64,000 nucleotides of DNA from Chaetoderma sp. LZ-2023a. Its lineage: Eukaryota > Mollusca > Caudofoveata > Chaetodermatida > Chaetodermatidae. Of this stretch, positions 1 to 10,219 are shown in pieces (position 1 is the stretch's first letter; each line of letters opens with the position of its first letter). The notes beneath the pieces were generated by a model. It had not been told where the DNA came from. It did not search any database and worked only from the letters and a program-made list of their open reading frames with translations. The translations under genes were made by a program, and so were the position numbers. The stretch lies in contig CM067372.1 of NCBI GenBank assembly GCA_034401795.1, forward strand, positions 33,335,045 through 33,399,044, read 5' to 3'.

Positions 1-74
1 TATATAACATACTGCATAACTGACCTGATTATATAAGATGTTATATAACATACTGTATAACTGACCTGATTATA
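1..74. repeat. 41-bp tandem satellite, left part
   Basis: AT-rich tandem array with a 41-bp period; each unit has the core GTTATATAAC, then ACTGTATAACTGACCTGAT. The array begins at or before the window edge, is interrupted by a Tc1 element and resumes at 1722. The interruption falls in the (TA)3 step of the unit. Confidence 0.92.
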
Positions 75-100
75 TACACCTGTGCAAAAGTTAAGCACCA
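75..100 (+). repeat. Tc1 left terminal inverted repeat
   Basis: 26-bp repeat exactly complementary to 1696-1721. It starts with TA followed by CACCTGTGC. The TIR is short and I saw no second internal inverted copy of the long IR/DR type. Confidence 0.93.
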
Positions 101-385
101 GCAAAAACAATAGAACGTAGAAACATGATGGTACAACTAGGCTGCCATACTTTTTGTCCCCGCATTAGCTGACATAATTCCAAGTACGAAATGCACATGC
201 ATGCATGACTTCATGCCGCTTGATGTCCGTGCGTGGCGGGAAACAGCACACGTGTTCAGTTATGTAAAAGTCCAGTTTGAGGTGTAGAACATTACATACA
301 GATTTAGGCGACAAGATTAGGAATTTTGTGTTCATGACCGTGGTTTATTTGTACAGAGAGAATTAGCTCTTGATTGTGAACCGCT

Positions 386-1411
386 ATGGCAAGACGAAGG
401 TTAAGTGATCGTGTGAAATGGCAAATCATAGGCATGCATACCACTGGTATGTCATGCAGAGAGATTGGCAGACAGCTGAACATTAACCATACTGTAATCA
501 GTCGTTTGATTGCAAAACATGGGCAAACTAACGAGGTGAAGGACAGGCCTAGATCTGGAAGACCGAAGAAGACTACTGCCCGTGATGATCGAGCCCTAGT
601 ACGCCTTGTTAGGAGATCTCCATTCACCAACAGCAGAGTGCTCAGCCAGCAATGGGAAACGCGCAATAGAGTGTCAATGTCTACCGTCAAAAGGAGACTG
701 TATGCTGCTGGCATGAAAGCTAGGAGACCTGTCAGACGTCCTCTCCTCACTGCACACCACAAAGAGGAGCGTCTGAGGTGGTGCAACGAAAGAAGACACT
801 GGAACATGAGATCCTGGAGACGGGTACACTGGTCCGATGAAAGTCGGTTCCTGCTTCATGCCACAGATGGTCGAACTTGTGTATGGAGGTCCAGACGCAC
901 GGCGTACGACCAACGTAACATCATGGAAGAAGTTCCATTTGGTGGAGGTTCCGTTATGATATGGGGGTGCATCTCATTTGATTGTAAGCTGGATCTGTTG
1001 ACTGTACCTGGAACACTAAATGGACAAAGATATCAAGATTCCATACTGGATAGAGTTGTGGTCCCTCATTTTGTAAATCATGCACCTGGAACCCACCCTA
1101 TATTCATGGATGACAACGCCCGACCACATCGTGCTAGAGCTGTGCATGAATACCTCCGCCAGAATGCCATCGAAACCCTACCATGGCCAGCAAGGAGCCC
1201 TGACATGAACCCTATTGAGCATATCTGGGACATTCTGGGAAACATGGTGAGAAGGAGGGATCCTCCTGTGCAGAACCTACAGGAATTAACAGACGCACTC
1301 CATCTTGAATGGCAACGAATACCACAATGGCGTATCAGTCGGTTGGTGACCAGCATGAGACGTCGTGTCCAGGCCGTCATCCAGGCACAAGGTGGATATA
1401 CCCGGTATTAA
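386..1411 (+). CDS. Tc1-family transposase, DD34E, intact (341 aa)
   Basis: Cut-and-paste transposase that binds the TIRs and moves the element to TA sites; acts in the nucleus. The ATG at 386 opens a basic N-terminus (MARRRLSDRVKW) followed by a helix-turn-helix paired-type DNA-binding region over about residues 5-50 (MSCREIGRQL...VISRLIAKHG). A GRPKK motif near residue 58 is the AT-hook-like linker. The catalytic triad is all present: Asp in HWSDESRF (about 150), the second Asp of MDDNARPH (about 243), and Glu in NPIEHIWD, with 34 residues between the last two, i.e. DD34E as in Tc1. Length (341 aa) is normal for the family. No frameshift or stop, so this copy could be functional; expression cannot be judged from sequence. 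Confidence 0.96.
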   Translation: MARRRLSDRVKWQIIGMHTTGMSCREIGRQLNINHTVISRLIAKHGQTNEVKDRPRSGRPKKTTARDDRALVRLVRRSPFTNSRVLSQQWETRNRVSMSTVKRRLYAAGMKARRPVRRPLLTAHHKEERLRWCNERRHWNMRSWRRVHWSDESRFLLHATDGRTCVWRSRRTAYDQRNIMEEVPFGGGSVMIWGCISFDCKLDLLTVPGTLNGQRYQDSILDRVVVPHFVNHAPGTHPIFMDDNARPHRARAVHEYLRQNAIETLPWPARSPDMNPIEHIWDILGNMVRRRDPPVQNLQELTDALHLEWQRIPQWRISRLVTSMRRRVQAVIQAQGGYTRY

Positions 1412-1695
1412 TAATGACAGTCTCAAACTCGTGCACAGATGTTAAACTTCGTTTTCAGACACCATTAATGACAATCTAGCCACGTGTGTCAACTGTAGGG
1501 CAATAGTTGTCAGTTGTGTCAACGTAACCATATTCAGGCCTCGTTTTCAAGTTCAAACAAAAACATACAGTGTTTCCCCACCATCATAATCAGCATTATT
1601 ACCTCTTGCACTAAGATGGATGGGTACATAAATGTTTATGCTATTGCTTTCTTCATAGCACATGAATATACCCTCGCATGTGCGTAAAAATAGGG

Positions 1696-1721
1696 TGGTG
1701 CTTAACTTTTGCACAGGTGTA
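1696..1721 (-). repeat. Tc1 right terminal inverted repeat
   Basis: Exact reverse complement of 75-100, ending CAGGTGTA before the TA target duplication at 1722-1723. Confidence 0.93.
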
Positions 1722-2043
1722 TATAAGATGTTATATAACATACTGTATAACTGACCTGATTATATAAGATGCTATATAACATACTGTATAACTGACCTGA
1801 TTATATAAGATGTTATATAACATACTGTATAACTGACCTGATTATATAAGATGTTATATAACATACTGTATAACTGACCTGATTATATAAGATGTTATAT
1901 AACATACTGTATAACTGACCTGATTATATAAGATGTTATATAAGATACTGTAAAACTGACCTGATTATATAAAATGTTATATAACAAACTGTATAACTGA
2001 CCTGATTATATAAGATGTTATATAACATACTGTATAACTGACC
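1722..2043. repeat. 41-bp tandem satellite, right part
   Basis: About eight further 41-bp units of the array at 1-74, e.g. period 1731 to 1772. Units are nearly identical, with a few substitutions around 1937-1990, and the array stops abruptly at about 2043. Confidence 0.93.
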
Positions 2044-2761
2044 ACCAACATTAAACAACCACACATCTGACAACACGACTCAAGGAACCACCATCTTTTG
2101 ACTGCAAAAACAGGTTACTCTACACTCACCTGTACGCATACGTGTAATCTGTCTTCTTGTTTCTGAAAACATACAAATATACACAGCATTAACCTTTACC
2201 ACTCGTGTAATAATTCTTAATTTTCAAATTTAATTAAAAGATGAACTGGTGTTCATTTTTCAACAAATTTGCTGGGAAATGGTGCTGTCATGGACACCAA
2301 CATCTTCCAGCAAAATTGTTGAGAAATGTATACTAGTTTCTTTGATACGGACACAGTAAAATATAGAATATTGACATCAGAGTGCTAAGGATTAAACAAT
2401 GTCCAAGATTATGTACCATGTTGTAAGCCATGTAAGCGTACCTTTACTGGGTTTTTATATATATGACATCAGACATGTCAGTTATAGTTATTATCATGAC
2501 TAAACAAACATGGCTACATGAAGCACACATTTTTATCAATGACTATGAAAATCATGAATAACCTGGGTACAAGTTCTGTAAGAAAACTGTACCACATTAG
2601 CCCACTTTTGAATACACTTATTAAAAATACTAAGTAATATTGCATGCCCTACATGTATTATATGTCAGCTGTTAAACTAGGATGTGTAATTTAAACTGCT
2701 TTTGTTATGACAAAGATGTTCTGTCATGTCTCCGACACTCGATACAAATGCTCTGACAGGG
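2044..2761. other. Unique-looking AT-rich DNA with one hairpin
   Basis: No convincing gene. It holds a hairpin at 2261-2321 whose arms resemble the hairpin family described below (AAATTTGCTGG against CCAGCAAAATTG), and a 33-nt splice-flanked open segment listed separately at 2130-2162. Confidence 0.5.
2130..2162 (-). CDS. Possible 33-nt microexon of unknown gene
   Basis: On the - strand this segment is bounded by a textbook acceptor (GTATGTTTTCAG) and donor (GTGAGTGT). It encodes 11 codons without a stop (KQEDRLHVCVQ) and its length is a multiple of three. I do not recognise the peptide. Such short matches arise by chance, so this is only a candidate. Confidence 0.2.
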
Positions 2762-3119
2762 AATGGAGGAATCCAGTTTTAGCTATGCCCTGCCCATCTC
2801 TAGCCAAGATCCACCCATGCTTTGACCGTCTTGGGATAGACCTCGGAGATAAGCTGTTAAATATTTTGAAACCAATTTGACTGGGTGGTGTTGCTGCCTA
2901 CAGCACCCAAGTCAAATTAGTTTCAAAAATATTCAACAGCATGTTTATTAAATAGTAGACATACAATTTGTACAACAAATTAATGCATAGTCCGTCATTA
3001 ATTAATGAAATTATCTACGTCGTTCATGACATCATTGATTATGATGTCAGCCTACATGTCCCGTAGTTGATTATGACATCATATGATTGATGGATACATG
3101 CTAACTGGATTCCTCCATT
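2762..3119 (+). mobile_element. Hairpin-bearing TIR element (family R1), copy a
   Basis: Non-autonomous element with inverted ends AATGGAGGAATCCAGTT (2762 onward, complemented at about 3103-3119). Order inside: a block containing AGCTATGCCC...CCACCC, a perfect-looking central hairpin (2854-2939), then GTTTATTAAATAGTAGA and repeated ATTATGACATCAT blocks. The same order recurs in six other copies in this window. It has no coding capacity. Confidence 0.8.
2854..2939. repeat. Central hairpin of R1 copy a
   Basis: Inverted repeat of about 40-bp arms (CTGTTAAATATTTTGAAAC against GTTTCAAAAATATTCAACAG) around a short loop. Members of the same arm family occur both inside R1 and alone elsewhere in the window. 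Confidence 0.85.
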
Positions 3120-3784
3120 ATCCAAATATGCTGTGTATTCAAATGTACTCGTTTTATTCCTCCTTTAATAGTCAAAACGGACAGAATCAGCCTCTGCACT
3201 GGTCTGGAGGAATGGCCTTTTGCAGGGAGAGGGATACATGTATTTTTGAACACCTTAAACTTATCACTGCAATCATCAATGTCTGGCTTGACAGCAAACC
3301 CAGTCATTCCAGCATTAAATTTTCAAAAATAATCTCTCGGCCTGATCTAAGGTTGTCATCAAAAATTTTACCAGTCAAAATTCTTGTTTGACATGTTGAA
3401 ATGTACCGCCATAGGATTGCTCCACCTAAGTTTCATTATTCAAAGTAAGTGCATTGGTTAATGAGTAGGGCCACTTTAAAGAAGCCTAGACAATTTTTAA
3501 AGAAAATCCAAGATGGCTACCACAAAAAGAGGACAATCAAAATTCTGAATAGTTTTAGAACAATAAGAGCCTCTCACGTGGTTTAGGAGCAGATATGTTT
3601 CAAAGCAAAAGTTGGTGAATAACAGATCAAAATTGTGAATGTTCCATGATAGGATGCTTCCAGTAAAATTTGGCAAGCAGCAAAAGTTGGCTGACGAATG
3701 GATGACGGATGAATGGGCAATGCATGGTCGTCATGACATAACCTCATTTGGTCATTTTGGCCAGGTGAGACAATAATTTGAAAC
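3120..3784. other. No gene seen
   Basis: AT-rich sequence with short accidental open frames only. I see no motif, repeat boundary or splice-flanked open segment that I can support. Confidence 0.4.
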
Positions 3785-3914
3785 TTACATATCAAAATAT
3801 TCATCTTGTAAGTAAAATGACAGATCAGATGAGGTTGAACTCCTAGATGGTGATCGACTGGTTCTGTTCTCGCTTTCTGAATATGTCTGTGATGTGTACA
3901 CATGCCGCTCATGC
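3785..3914 (-). CDS. Probable terminal coding exon, unknown host gene
   Basis: On the - strand a good acceptor (TTTATTTTTTTCAG) at 3915 is followed by an open frame of 42 codons and a TAA stop (3787-3785). The frame is entered after one base of a split codon. The peptide is rich in Ser, Thr and Arg (SENRTSRSPSRSSTSSD) and ends LSFYLQDEYFDM, which looks like a disordered C-terminal tail. It joins in frame to the candidate exon at 4006-4071. I do not recognise the protein; evidence is splice signals plus composition only. Confidence 0.35.
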
Positions 3915-4005
3915 CTGAAAAAATAAACATACATGATGTAAAATAAACATTAGAGAATCTTTGCACAATAATCACAAACAATTGATTAATCCTCATTCAT
4001 CATAC

Positions 4006-4071
4006 ATGTATGTGTATATATGTGTTACGGTTGAATGGCTGGATGGGGTTGATGCGCTGATTTCACGAAAC
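4006..4071 (-). CDS. Possible penultimate exon of the same unknown gene
   Basis: On the - strand an acceptor (CCATCTCAACAG) precedes 66 nt without a stop, giving FREISASTPSSHSTVT and a short remainder, then a GTATGA donor. The two leftover bases AT join the G of the exon at 3785-3914 as an ATG codon, so phases agree. The intron between them would be only about 91 bp. Weak candidate. Confidence 0.22.
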
Positions 4072-4908
4072 CTGTTGAGATGGATGCAAGGAAAAAGGAG
4101 TCCATGCATTATGGCTGATTAGAGCTTACTATACTCGCATGCTTGGACTGATGGACTCCCAAAACAAATACCAAGGAAGCCCTGGAAGGCTGGAATTCCT
4201 ATTTACAGAGACAGTTAACCAACTTTCGAATGATTGTAAGCAAATTACATGCATATGAACAATTTGAAGTTTCCATGTTTCATGTTTGGACTCCCAAATA
4301 GAGGCAATAATTTTCCGTTTTAGCAGAAACAAAGTGAAATGAATGGAATTCACACTTTGAAACGAAAAATATTTTTTACAAAAAAAATTTTCACATCTGC
4401 CACACCTTTTAACATTTTGTAAATTGTTCTGACATGTCTGGAGATGAAGTTTGATGGTTAAAATATGACCCCTATTGGCTTTTTAGTCAATTTGATTCAG
4501 TTGTATATCAGCCATCGTATCACCCTGAAAAATTGTGTTACGTAACATGCTTCAGTTACCCATGATGAATTACACGGCTGAATAATGCAGGTACAATGTA
4601 CATGTCTGTAAGGGTGGTTGATACTCAAGAGACATATAACATTGGAGGCTCAAGGGGCCTGTATTACTCTACTGGAATTATTGGCCACTGACACAAACGA
4701 ACAAAATGAGATGACCACTGGAATATTTACCAATCTAATTTCTGTGAAGTGGTTTAGTCAAGATTTATTAAAATTGACCCAGCGGTTAATAAGTAGTCTT
4801 TTTATGATTTTCTTAGAAATTTGCAGAAAATACATGTCCGCCAAAAATGCAAAATTTTGATTGATTTATGGCGGACATGTATCAACTTTCCATTACAAAC
4901 CGTAATGG
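4072..4908. other. No gene seen
   Basis: AT-rich DNA. A 19-bp motif around GGCGGACATGTATCA at about 4830-4880 is locally repeated in inverted form, forming a small hairpin. Otherwise I see nothing. Confidence 0.35.
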
Positions 4909-6100
4909 CATTTAGGCCCTAATCATATCTCCCAAATTTCGGCCCGATCCATTCAGCGATTCTGGAGAAGCTACTTTCACGAAAACTAGGTCATCCAAGA
5001 TGGCCACCGAATCATTTGGCCAATCAAATTCCCTTAAACAAACTTGGTTCAGCTGTTGCTCCAGATGATGTTTCATGAGTTTTGAATCAATCACCCATGC
5101 AGCTTCCGACATTTAAAAAAAAATCAGCCAAGATCCAAGATGGCTGCCGGCCAAATTGGCCAATTGGCTCCCTTTACACAAACATGAATCCCTATGGCCT
5201 AAGGATAGGCTTCAAATATACTTGAAATCGGCCAAGTGGTTCTTGAGAAAATAATTTTAAATAAACCCATTACTTTAGTATGGGCTGCCAAACCGTTCAA
5301 TGGCGTTTATCCGATGGTTTTAAAAATAATTTGAGATCAGAATACAAAAAAAAACTACATAAAACCAATTTCGGCTTCAAAATCCATCAAATAAAAATAT
5401 ATGGCCAGCAAACACTACATTTTGATTGGTCCATGGCGTCAATGTTTTCTGACAGATCAACTTCCCGTGAACAAAGTTTAATGACCCTAAAAGCCTAACC
5501 ATAGCTGCCAAATTCCAGGCCAATCCGTTCAGCGGTTCTGGAGAAATCATTTTCGCGAAATCTAGATCATCCAAGATGGCCACCAAACCATTTGGCCAAT
5601 CAAAGTTCCCTTGAACAAACTTGGATCAGCTTTTGCCCTAGATCAAATTTCATGAGCATTGCATCGATGCCCCAAGAAGTTTCGGAGATTTTTAATGTTA
5701 CCAAACATTGGCCAAATTCCAAGATGGCCGCCGCCCAAATTGGTCAATCGGTTTTCTTTGAAGAAACTTGGATCCCTATGGCCTAAGGATGCCTCCTGTC
5801 AAATATACTTGAAATCGGCCAAGTGGTTCTTGAGAAGACATTTTAAATTTCCCATTACTTTAGTATGGGAGTTTTTGGTGGAAGATGGTCACCAAACCGT
5901 TTATCCGACATTTTCAAAAATGGCAAATTTGATTTCATAACTAAAAACCTTTATAAAACCAACTTTGGCTCCAAAATACATTAAAAAAATCCAAAATGGC
6001 CACCAAACACGCGGCCATATTTTTTGGCACATAAACTTCCCTTGAACAAACTTTAATGGGCCTCTACCTAATCGTATCTCCAAAATTCTGACCCGATCTG
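4909..6100 (+). repeat. About 590-bp tandem repeat, two units and part of a third
   Basis: Each unit begins near a CGTATCTCC/CCAAATT block with CCGATCC.TTCAGCG, contains CATCCAAGATGGCCACC and TTTGGCCAATCAAA, then CCCTATGGCCTAAGGAT and CGGCCAAGTGGTTCTTGAG. Units start at about 4909, 5490 and 6058. The same repeat is present in inverse orientation at 27383-28100. There is no terminal repeat or ORF of its own; the short open frames in it are accidental. Confidence 0.8.
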
Positions 6101-6693
6101 ATTCAAAAGGTCATGAAATTGATTGTAATGCAAGTCCTCTGACAGTGTTGGACAGAATTCAACCAAATTTAGTATGCCATATGGAGTACAAAAGGACATT
6201 TACATTTGGCTCCACCCCTGGAGTTGGGTTGTGGAGTGTGTCATAAGTTCAAAGCGGTGAACGTGGGGATTTGTGATGATGCATCATCGACCATTCAATC
6301 TAGTTATGGTCTGTCAGTGAGTTATTTTCACCATCAAAGTTAATGACTTTTGTTCTATCTAGGCAGAATATATAAAACTTCATTTGATTGGTAAAAAAAT
6401 AATATATGAAACACACTCTTCTAAAGATACTCCCACTCCATATAAATTGTCAGTAACCACTTCTTTGTCGTAAAAATTACCTGCCATATCTGGAGCCCTA
6501 AATACAGGCGTCTCAATTTCAACACAACGATACATGAAAGCCGTTGAGCATTTTGCATCATTTTAAAACAATCGACAGAATATGAGCTATTTACAGATCA
6601 TAACGTATATTTGTTGTTTCTAGTCTGTCAGGCTTAACTGTCTGACAGCTGAGGTTTTGCAGACGACATCTTCTAAGGGCTATATCTCTGGAC
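6101..6693. other. No gene seen
   Basis: Low-GC intergenic DNA; nothing that I can support. Confidence 0.35.
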
Positions 6694-6785
6694 CTGCTTA
6701 ATATTTTGAAAACAATTTGACTGAAAGTCGTTGGTGGCTAAGCCACCAATGACTTTCAGTCAAATTGTTTTCAGACTATTCAGCA
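6694..6785. repeat. Stand-alone hairpin, arm family of R1
   Basis: Near-perfect inverted repeat: CTGCTTAATATTTTGAAAAC and its complement at the right, with loop GGTGGCTAAGCCACC itself palindromic. There is no flanking R1 sequence, so the hairpin occurs independently of R1. Confidence 0.85.
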
Positions 6786-7683
6786 AGTCAGGAGATTTTG
6801 CTCACTGAAATTATTGTTTGGTGGCTTGTAGTGGCGAGACAGTTAAAGGATTAAGTAATCACCAGCTCCATTAACATTCAACAAGCCAGGCGGATTAATC
6901 AGATACATGACTAATTAAGTTTAAATCAAATTTAATTGGAAAAACATTAAACAAGTAACTGTTAATATTTACTTTACTGAGACATGTAAGAGATTAACCT
7001 GCTGTGCCAGCCATGGCAGCTGACACGTGTATGTTGTGTGTACTACACAATGTATGTATATATGTATATGGTTGGATGTTGTACATGTTGAGTTGTAAGG
7101 AAGAGATGAAATTTGTGTGAGTGATGGTGGGTGGCATAATTAAACAATGTTCAATGAAAACTTCATAGTAGGTAGGACAGCTGTTCTGGTGATAGAAGTT
7201 GACGAGGGGTATGCGAGACACTGGGTGTGAGAACATGCTCAATGCTGTACATGCAAGATGGTATTGCATATGTGTGTGCTTTGGTTCGTAAATGGAGATA
7301 CCATTCAATTTTAGGAAAGTGACTCACCAATTTCTTACAATGACAAGTTATAAGTGAAAACTTTATTGATGCTAAATCATGTATTTTAGTTTATAACTAG
7401 AATGCTCTGCAACTGCAATAAAATTCTAATGGAACCCCGATAATGACCAATACGATAGTAACGGTTACGGCTGGAATCACCTCCAGCAAAGAAGTGTAAA
7501 ACATAACATTTTGCCACTATTTTAGCATATTTAACATGGCATAATTTAGAATTTGATATTTGCGTAGCATGTATCGCTATGCAAACTATAAATTGTAAAG
7601 CTACCGGCAAAAATGTATAGCAATCAACTCTTTCACCGATAAATTCCCTGTATCTCAAACTCAGAGCAAACAAATAGGAAAGT
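6786..7683. other. No gene seen
   Basis: AT-rich DNA with accidental short open frames on the - strand. I found no supported exon. Confidence 0.35.
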
Positions 7684-7769
7684 TGTTGAATATTTTGAAA
7701 TTAATATGACTGGAAGCCATTGCGGGCAGCAATGGCTTCCAGTCATATTAATTTCAAAATATTCAACAA
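7684..7769. repeat. Stand-alone hairpin, arm family of R1
   Basis: Perfect-looking inverted repeat of about 40-bp arms (TTGTTGAATATTTTGAAATT...), loop GCGGGC. Its arms differ from the 6694 copy, so arm pairs seem to drift together. Confidence 0.85.
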
Positions 7770-8777
7770 AATATGGTATACATTGTAAAGAAGGTACTTT
7801 TCAGGGATTTGTTCTTAAAAGGGTCAATGATAGAATTTTGAAAATCAATGATAAATTGCAATTGCGTACAAATTTTGCATAGCAGATACAGCTATGCATA
7901 TTGCAGAATGTATAGCAACTGCTTAAATATGTGTAGCAAATTGAGATGCGATACCAGATAAATTATCCCCTGTTTAATGATATCATAAAATAGTGGCAAA
8001 CAAAAATCTCAATCTCCATGAACATGTAATTGTATTCACCAAGATGTTTTGTAGCAAACTAAACTTTTTGCTATTCAGTCATTTCACCATTTAATTATAA
8101 AATCTAATTGCTAACCACGGTGTACCTCTGTATAGCGATACACAGGTGCCAAGACGATACATGTATCATCAAGCTTTAGTATCGTGATACACAATGCAAT
8201 GCGCATATTGCGTATTGCAACACCCCTAGAAATGATGTGATCACACAGTCGTAGAGCCAAATTCCACAGCTGTCATGAATGTGTGCGTGATAAAAGAATC
8301 CGGAAAATCTGAAAATTTGGACAATCCCAAAACTGTTTTCCGTCAATGGGAGGCCAAGGGCTTGCAATCAGAATCTTGTTAGAGAAAGCACTGATAAAAG
8401 TGTGACCATTTTATATGGCTATTTAATCCATGTAATCTTTCTACTACACGGGCAATTTAACCCATTGAATGCCAATTGTATATATAATGGCCAGTTATTG
8501 TAAATGCTACTAAGATACCTGCTGTATATTTTGAAAACAATTTGACTGTTAGCTAACACTTAGACCGGTGAATAAGAATATGTGTATACTTATAGTGCAG
8601 AACATGCAGAATGCTAAGTTTTACATGTATCTTACAACACACCTCTCTGTTAACCATTTCGTAAAGTTAAAATGATTATTTATTGAGTAGAAGCATGTTA
8701 GGACATGTATGATATATGATTGCATTGTTTCAAGTGAATGTGGCAAAAACACAGAAAAAGGACACTTAACGCATTGC
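7770..8777. other. No gene; one half hairpin
   Basis: AT-rich DNA. Only a single left arm of the R1-type hairpin is visible at 8518-8556 (CTGTATATTTTGAAAACAAT). Nothing else supported. Confidence 0.4.
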
Positions 8778-8908
8778 ATGTCCATTTGCAGACCAAGAGA
8801 AGACGATTTTTGGCCATTTACCACTGAAATGGCTTGCTCGGTTATCGAGCCAGTCATTCCAGTGGAATATTTTCAAAAATAGTCTTCTCTTGGCCTGCAA
8901 ATGTACAT
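8778..8908. mobile_element. Fold-back MITE with ATGTCCAT ends, copy 1
   Basis: 131-bp element whose two halves are inverted: ATGTCCATTTGCAGACCAAG at the left, CTTGGCCTGCAAATGTACAT at the right, with a central CGGTTATCGAGCCAGTCATT. Three other copies lie at 18293, 50685 and 63741. It directly precedes LINE copy A. Confidence 0.85.
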
Positions 8909-8913
8909 TCCTA

Positions 8914-10219
8914 AGGACCACTACAGAGGGAGAAAGATGACACCTCCATGCCGGTCTCCTCCGTAAGTACCAACTTTGTTGGGAAACTAAGTCGTCAGGG
9001 ATCGCGGGTTGACATCCGCATACAGCGGCAACTCTGACTATGTCTAACCCTCTAACAAGAAACTGTGCTCGAGATCCTCGGACAACACAATCTGCCCAGG
9101 AGCTTACCGTGTAGCTACATGGAACGTACATGGTCTGACAGCAACATCAAAGAGGCAAACCTTAGGCGCAGACTGTGAACACTATAAAATCGATATCACA
9201 TGCATTCAAGAGACTAAAGTAGCTAAACACTCAGAGCAGCAACTTCAGACAGGCCATAAGCTAGTACTCATAGACCACTTACCATTTTAGCTGTGGTAAA
9301 AAATCTTTTTCGCTGTAGGCCAAGGCATCCTTATCACGCTACCCAAGCACAAGAAGCCACCTGGCACCAAACCACACACCCCACCCCCTCTCCCAGCCAA
9401 TCTGCAGCCCATTGTGCTCCTTAACAGCATACCGAAAATCCTATCCAATGTTACTCTATGTCACATCTGAGACAAGATCGCCGACGTCACCGTATCATGT
9501 CAAAGTAGCTTCAAACGTGGACGCAGCTGCGCAGACATTGTATGGGCTCAACGCATGCTTGTGTCGGTAGTCATGTCCAAACACTGGGATTTCCACAAAA
9601 TGGGCATTGACATGTCATGATGAGCCTTTGACACAATTAAGCGCTCAAAGATCCTAGATGTACTACGCCAGGCCAGTTGCAATGAAGATGAGCTACGACT
9701 AGTGAGACTACTGCTCGCAGACACCCAGCTGAGAGTATGAGTCAAGTCAGTGACGTCTGTAGAGTTTGAGACATCAATTGGCTCCCCACAGGCAGATGGT
9801 CTATCCCCTGTACTCTTCACCTGCTACCTGGCTGGTGAATTGAAATCCGTGCAGGAAAACTCCACAAGACCAAACCCCCTGGTGTCAATACTGGGCATGC
9901 CGCTAGAGCTGGAATACGCCAACGATGTGGACTTTATAGATGAGGAAAAGAAACCCCTTGCCGAACTTCTGCCAATAGCTGCAAGCAAACTAAAAATTGA
10001 GAATCTCTTTATGAATGAATCCAAAACAGAGTTCACCCACATACCTCTACAAATCTTAAATCTACAAAGCATGAAACTAAAGAAAATGAGGATCCACTCC
10101 GTGGCGGCGAACCATGGAGGAAAAGTAAAATCCTGGGCTCACTGCTTTGCAGTACTGCTGACATTGGTATATGCTGCATCATGGGGACCATAGCTTTCCA
10201 GTCCTTCTGGAAGCTATGG
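8914..10219 (+). pseudogene. RTE-like LINE copy A, internally deleted, cut by gap
   Basis: Degenerate non-LTR retrotransposon of the same family as 18715-21745. It opens with the apurinic-type endonuclease start (ATWNVHGLT, then CIQETKV) at about 9110-9230. It then jumps to the middle of the reverse transcriptase (GRSCADIVWAQRML, then GIDMS-AFDTIKRSKILDV at 9600-9660). It continues through IGSPQADGLSPVLFTCYLA and the catalytic box as EYANDVDF, where YADD has become YAND. Several stops and frameshifts separate these blocks. Compared with copy B, most of the endonuclease and the RT N-terminus are missing. The sequence ends at an N gap, so the 3' end is unknown. Confidence 0.8.

Larger units (their letters stand above)
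75..1721 (+). mobile_element. Tc1/mariner transposon, intact copy (1647 bp)
   Basis: A complete Tc1-superfamily DNA transposon. The ends are 26-bp perfect terminal inverted repeats starting TACACCTGTGCAAAAGTT, flanked by a TA target duplication (73-74 and 1722-1723). Counting TA steps against uninterrupted satellite units confirms one duplicated TA. It carries one full-length transposase ORF. By eye it differs from the copy at 32588-34246 by about 14 substitutions, a 2-bp indel and a 14-bp indel, so both copies are recent. The 14-bp difference near 1598 lies between short GCATT repeats and looks like a deletion in this copy. Confidence 0.96.

Noticed and set aside
304..807. Frame of 167 codons opposite the Tc1 transposase
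   Set aside because: Shadow on the reverse strand of the intact transposase; no independent features.
2130..6100. Earlier exons of FDXR upstream of 18605
   Set aside because: I looked for the conserved upstream FDXR blocks by eye in the unique intervals before 18605 and found none; they may be in gap 1 or outside the window.
7019..7308. - strand frame of 104 codons
   Set aside because: Low-complexity text, no motif, no splice signals.
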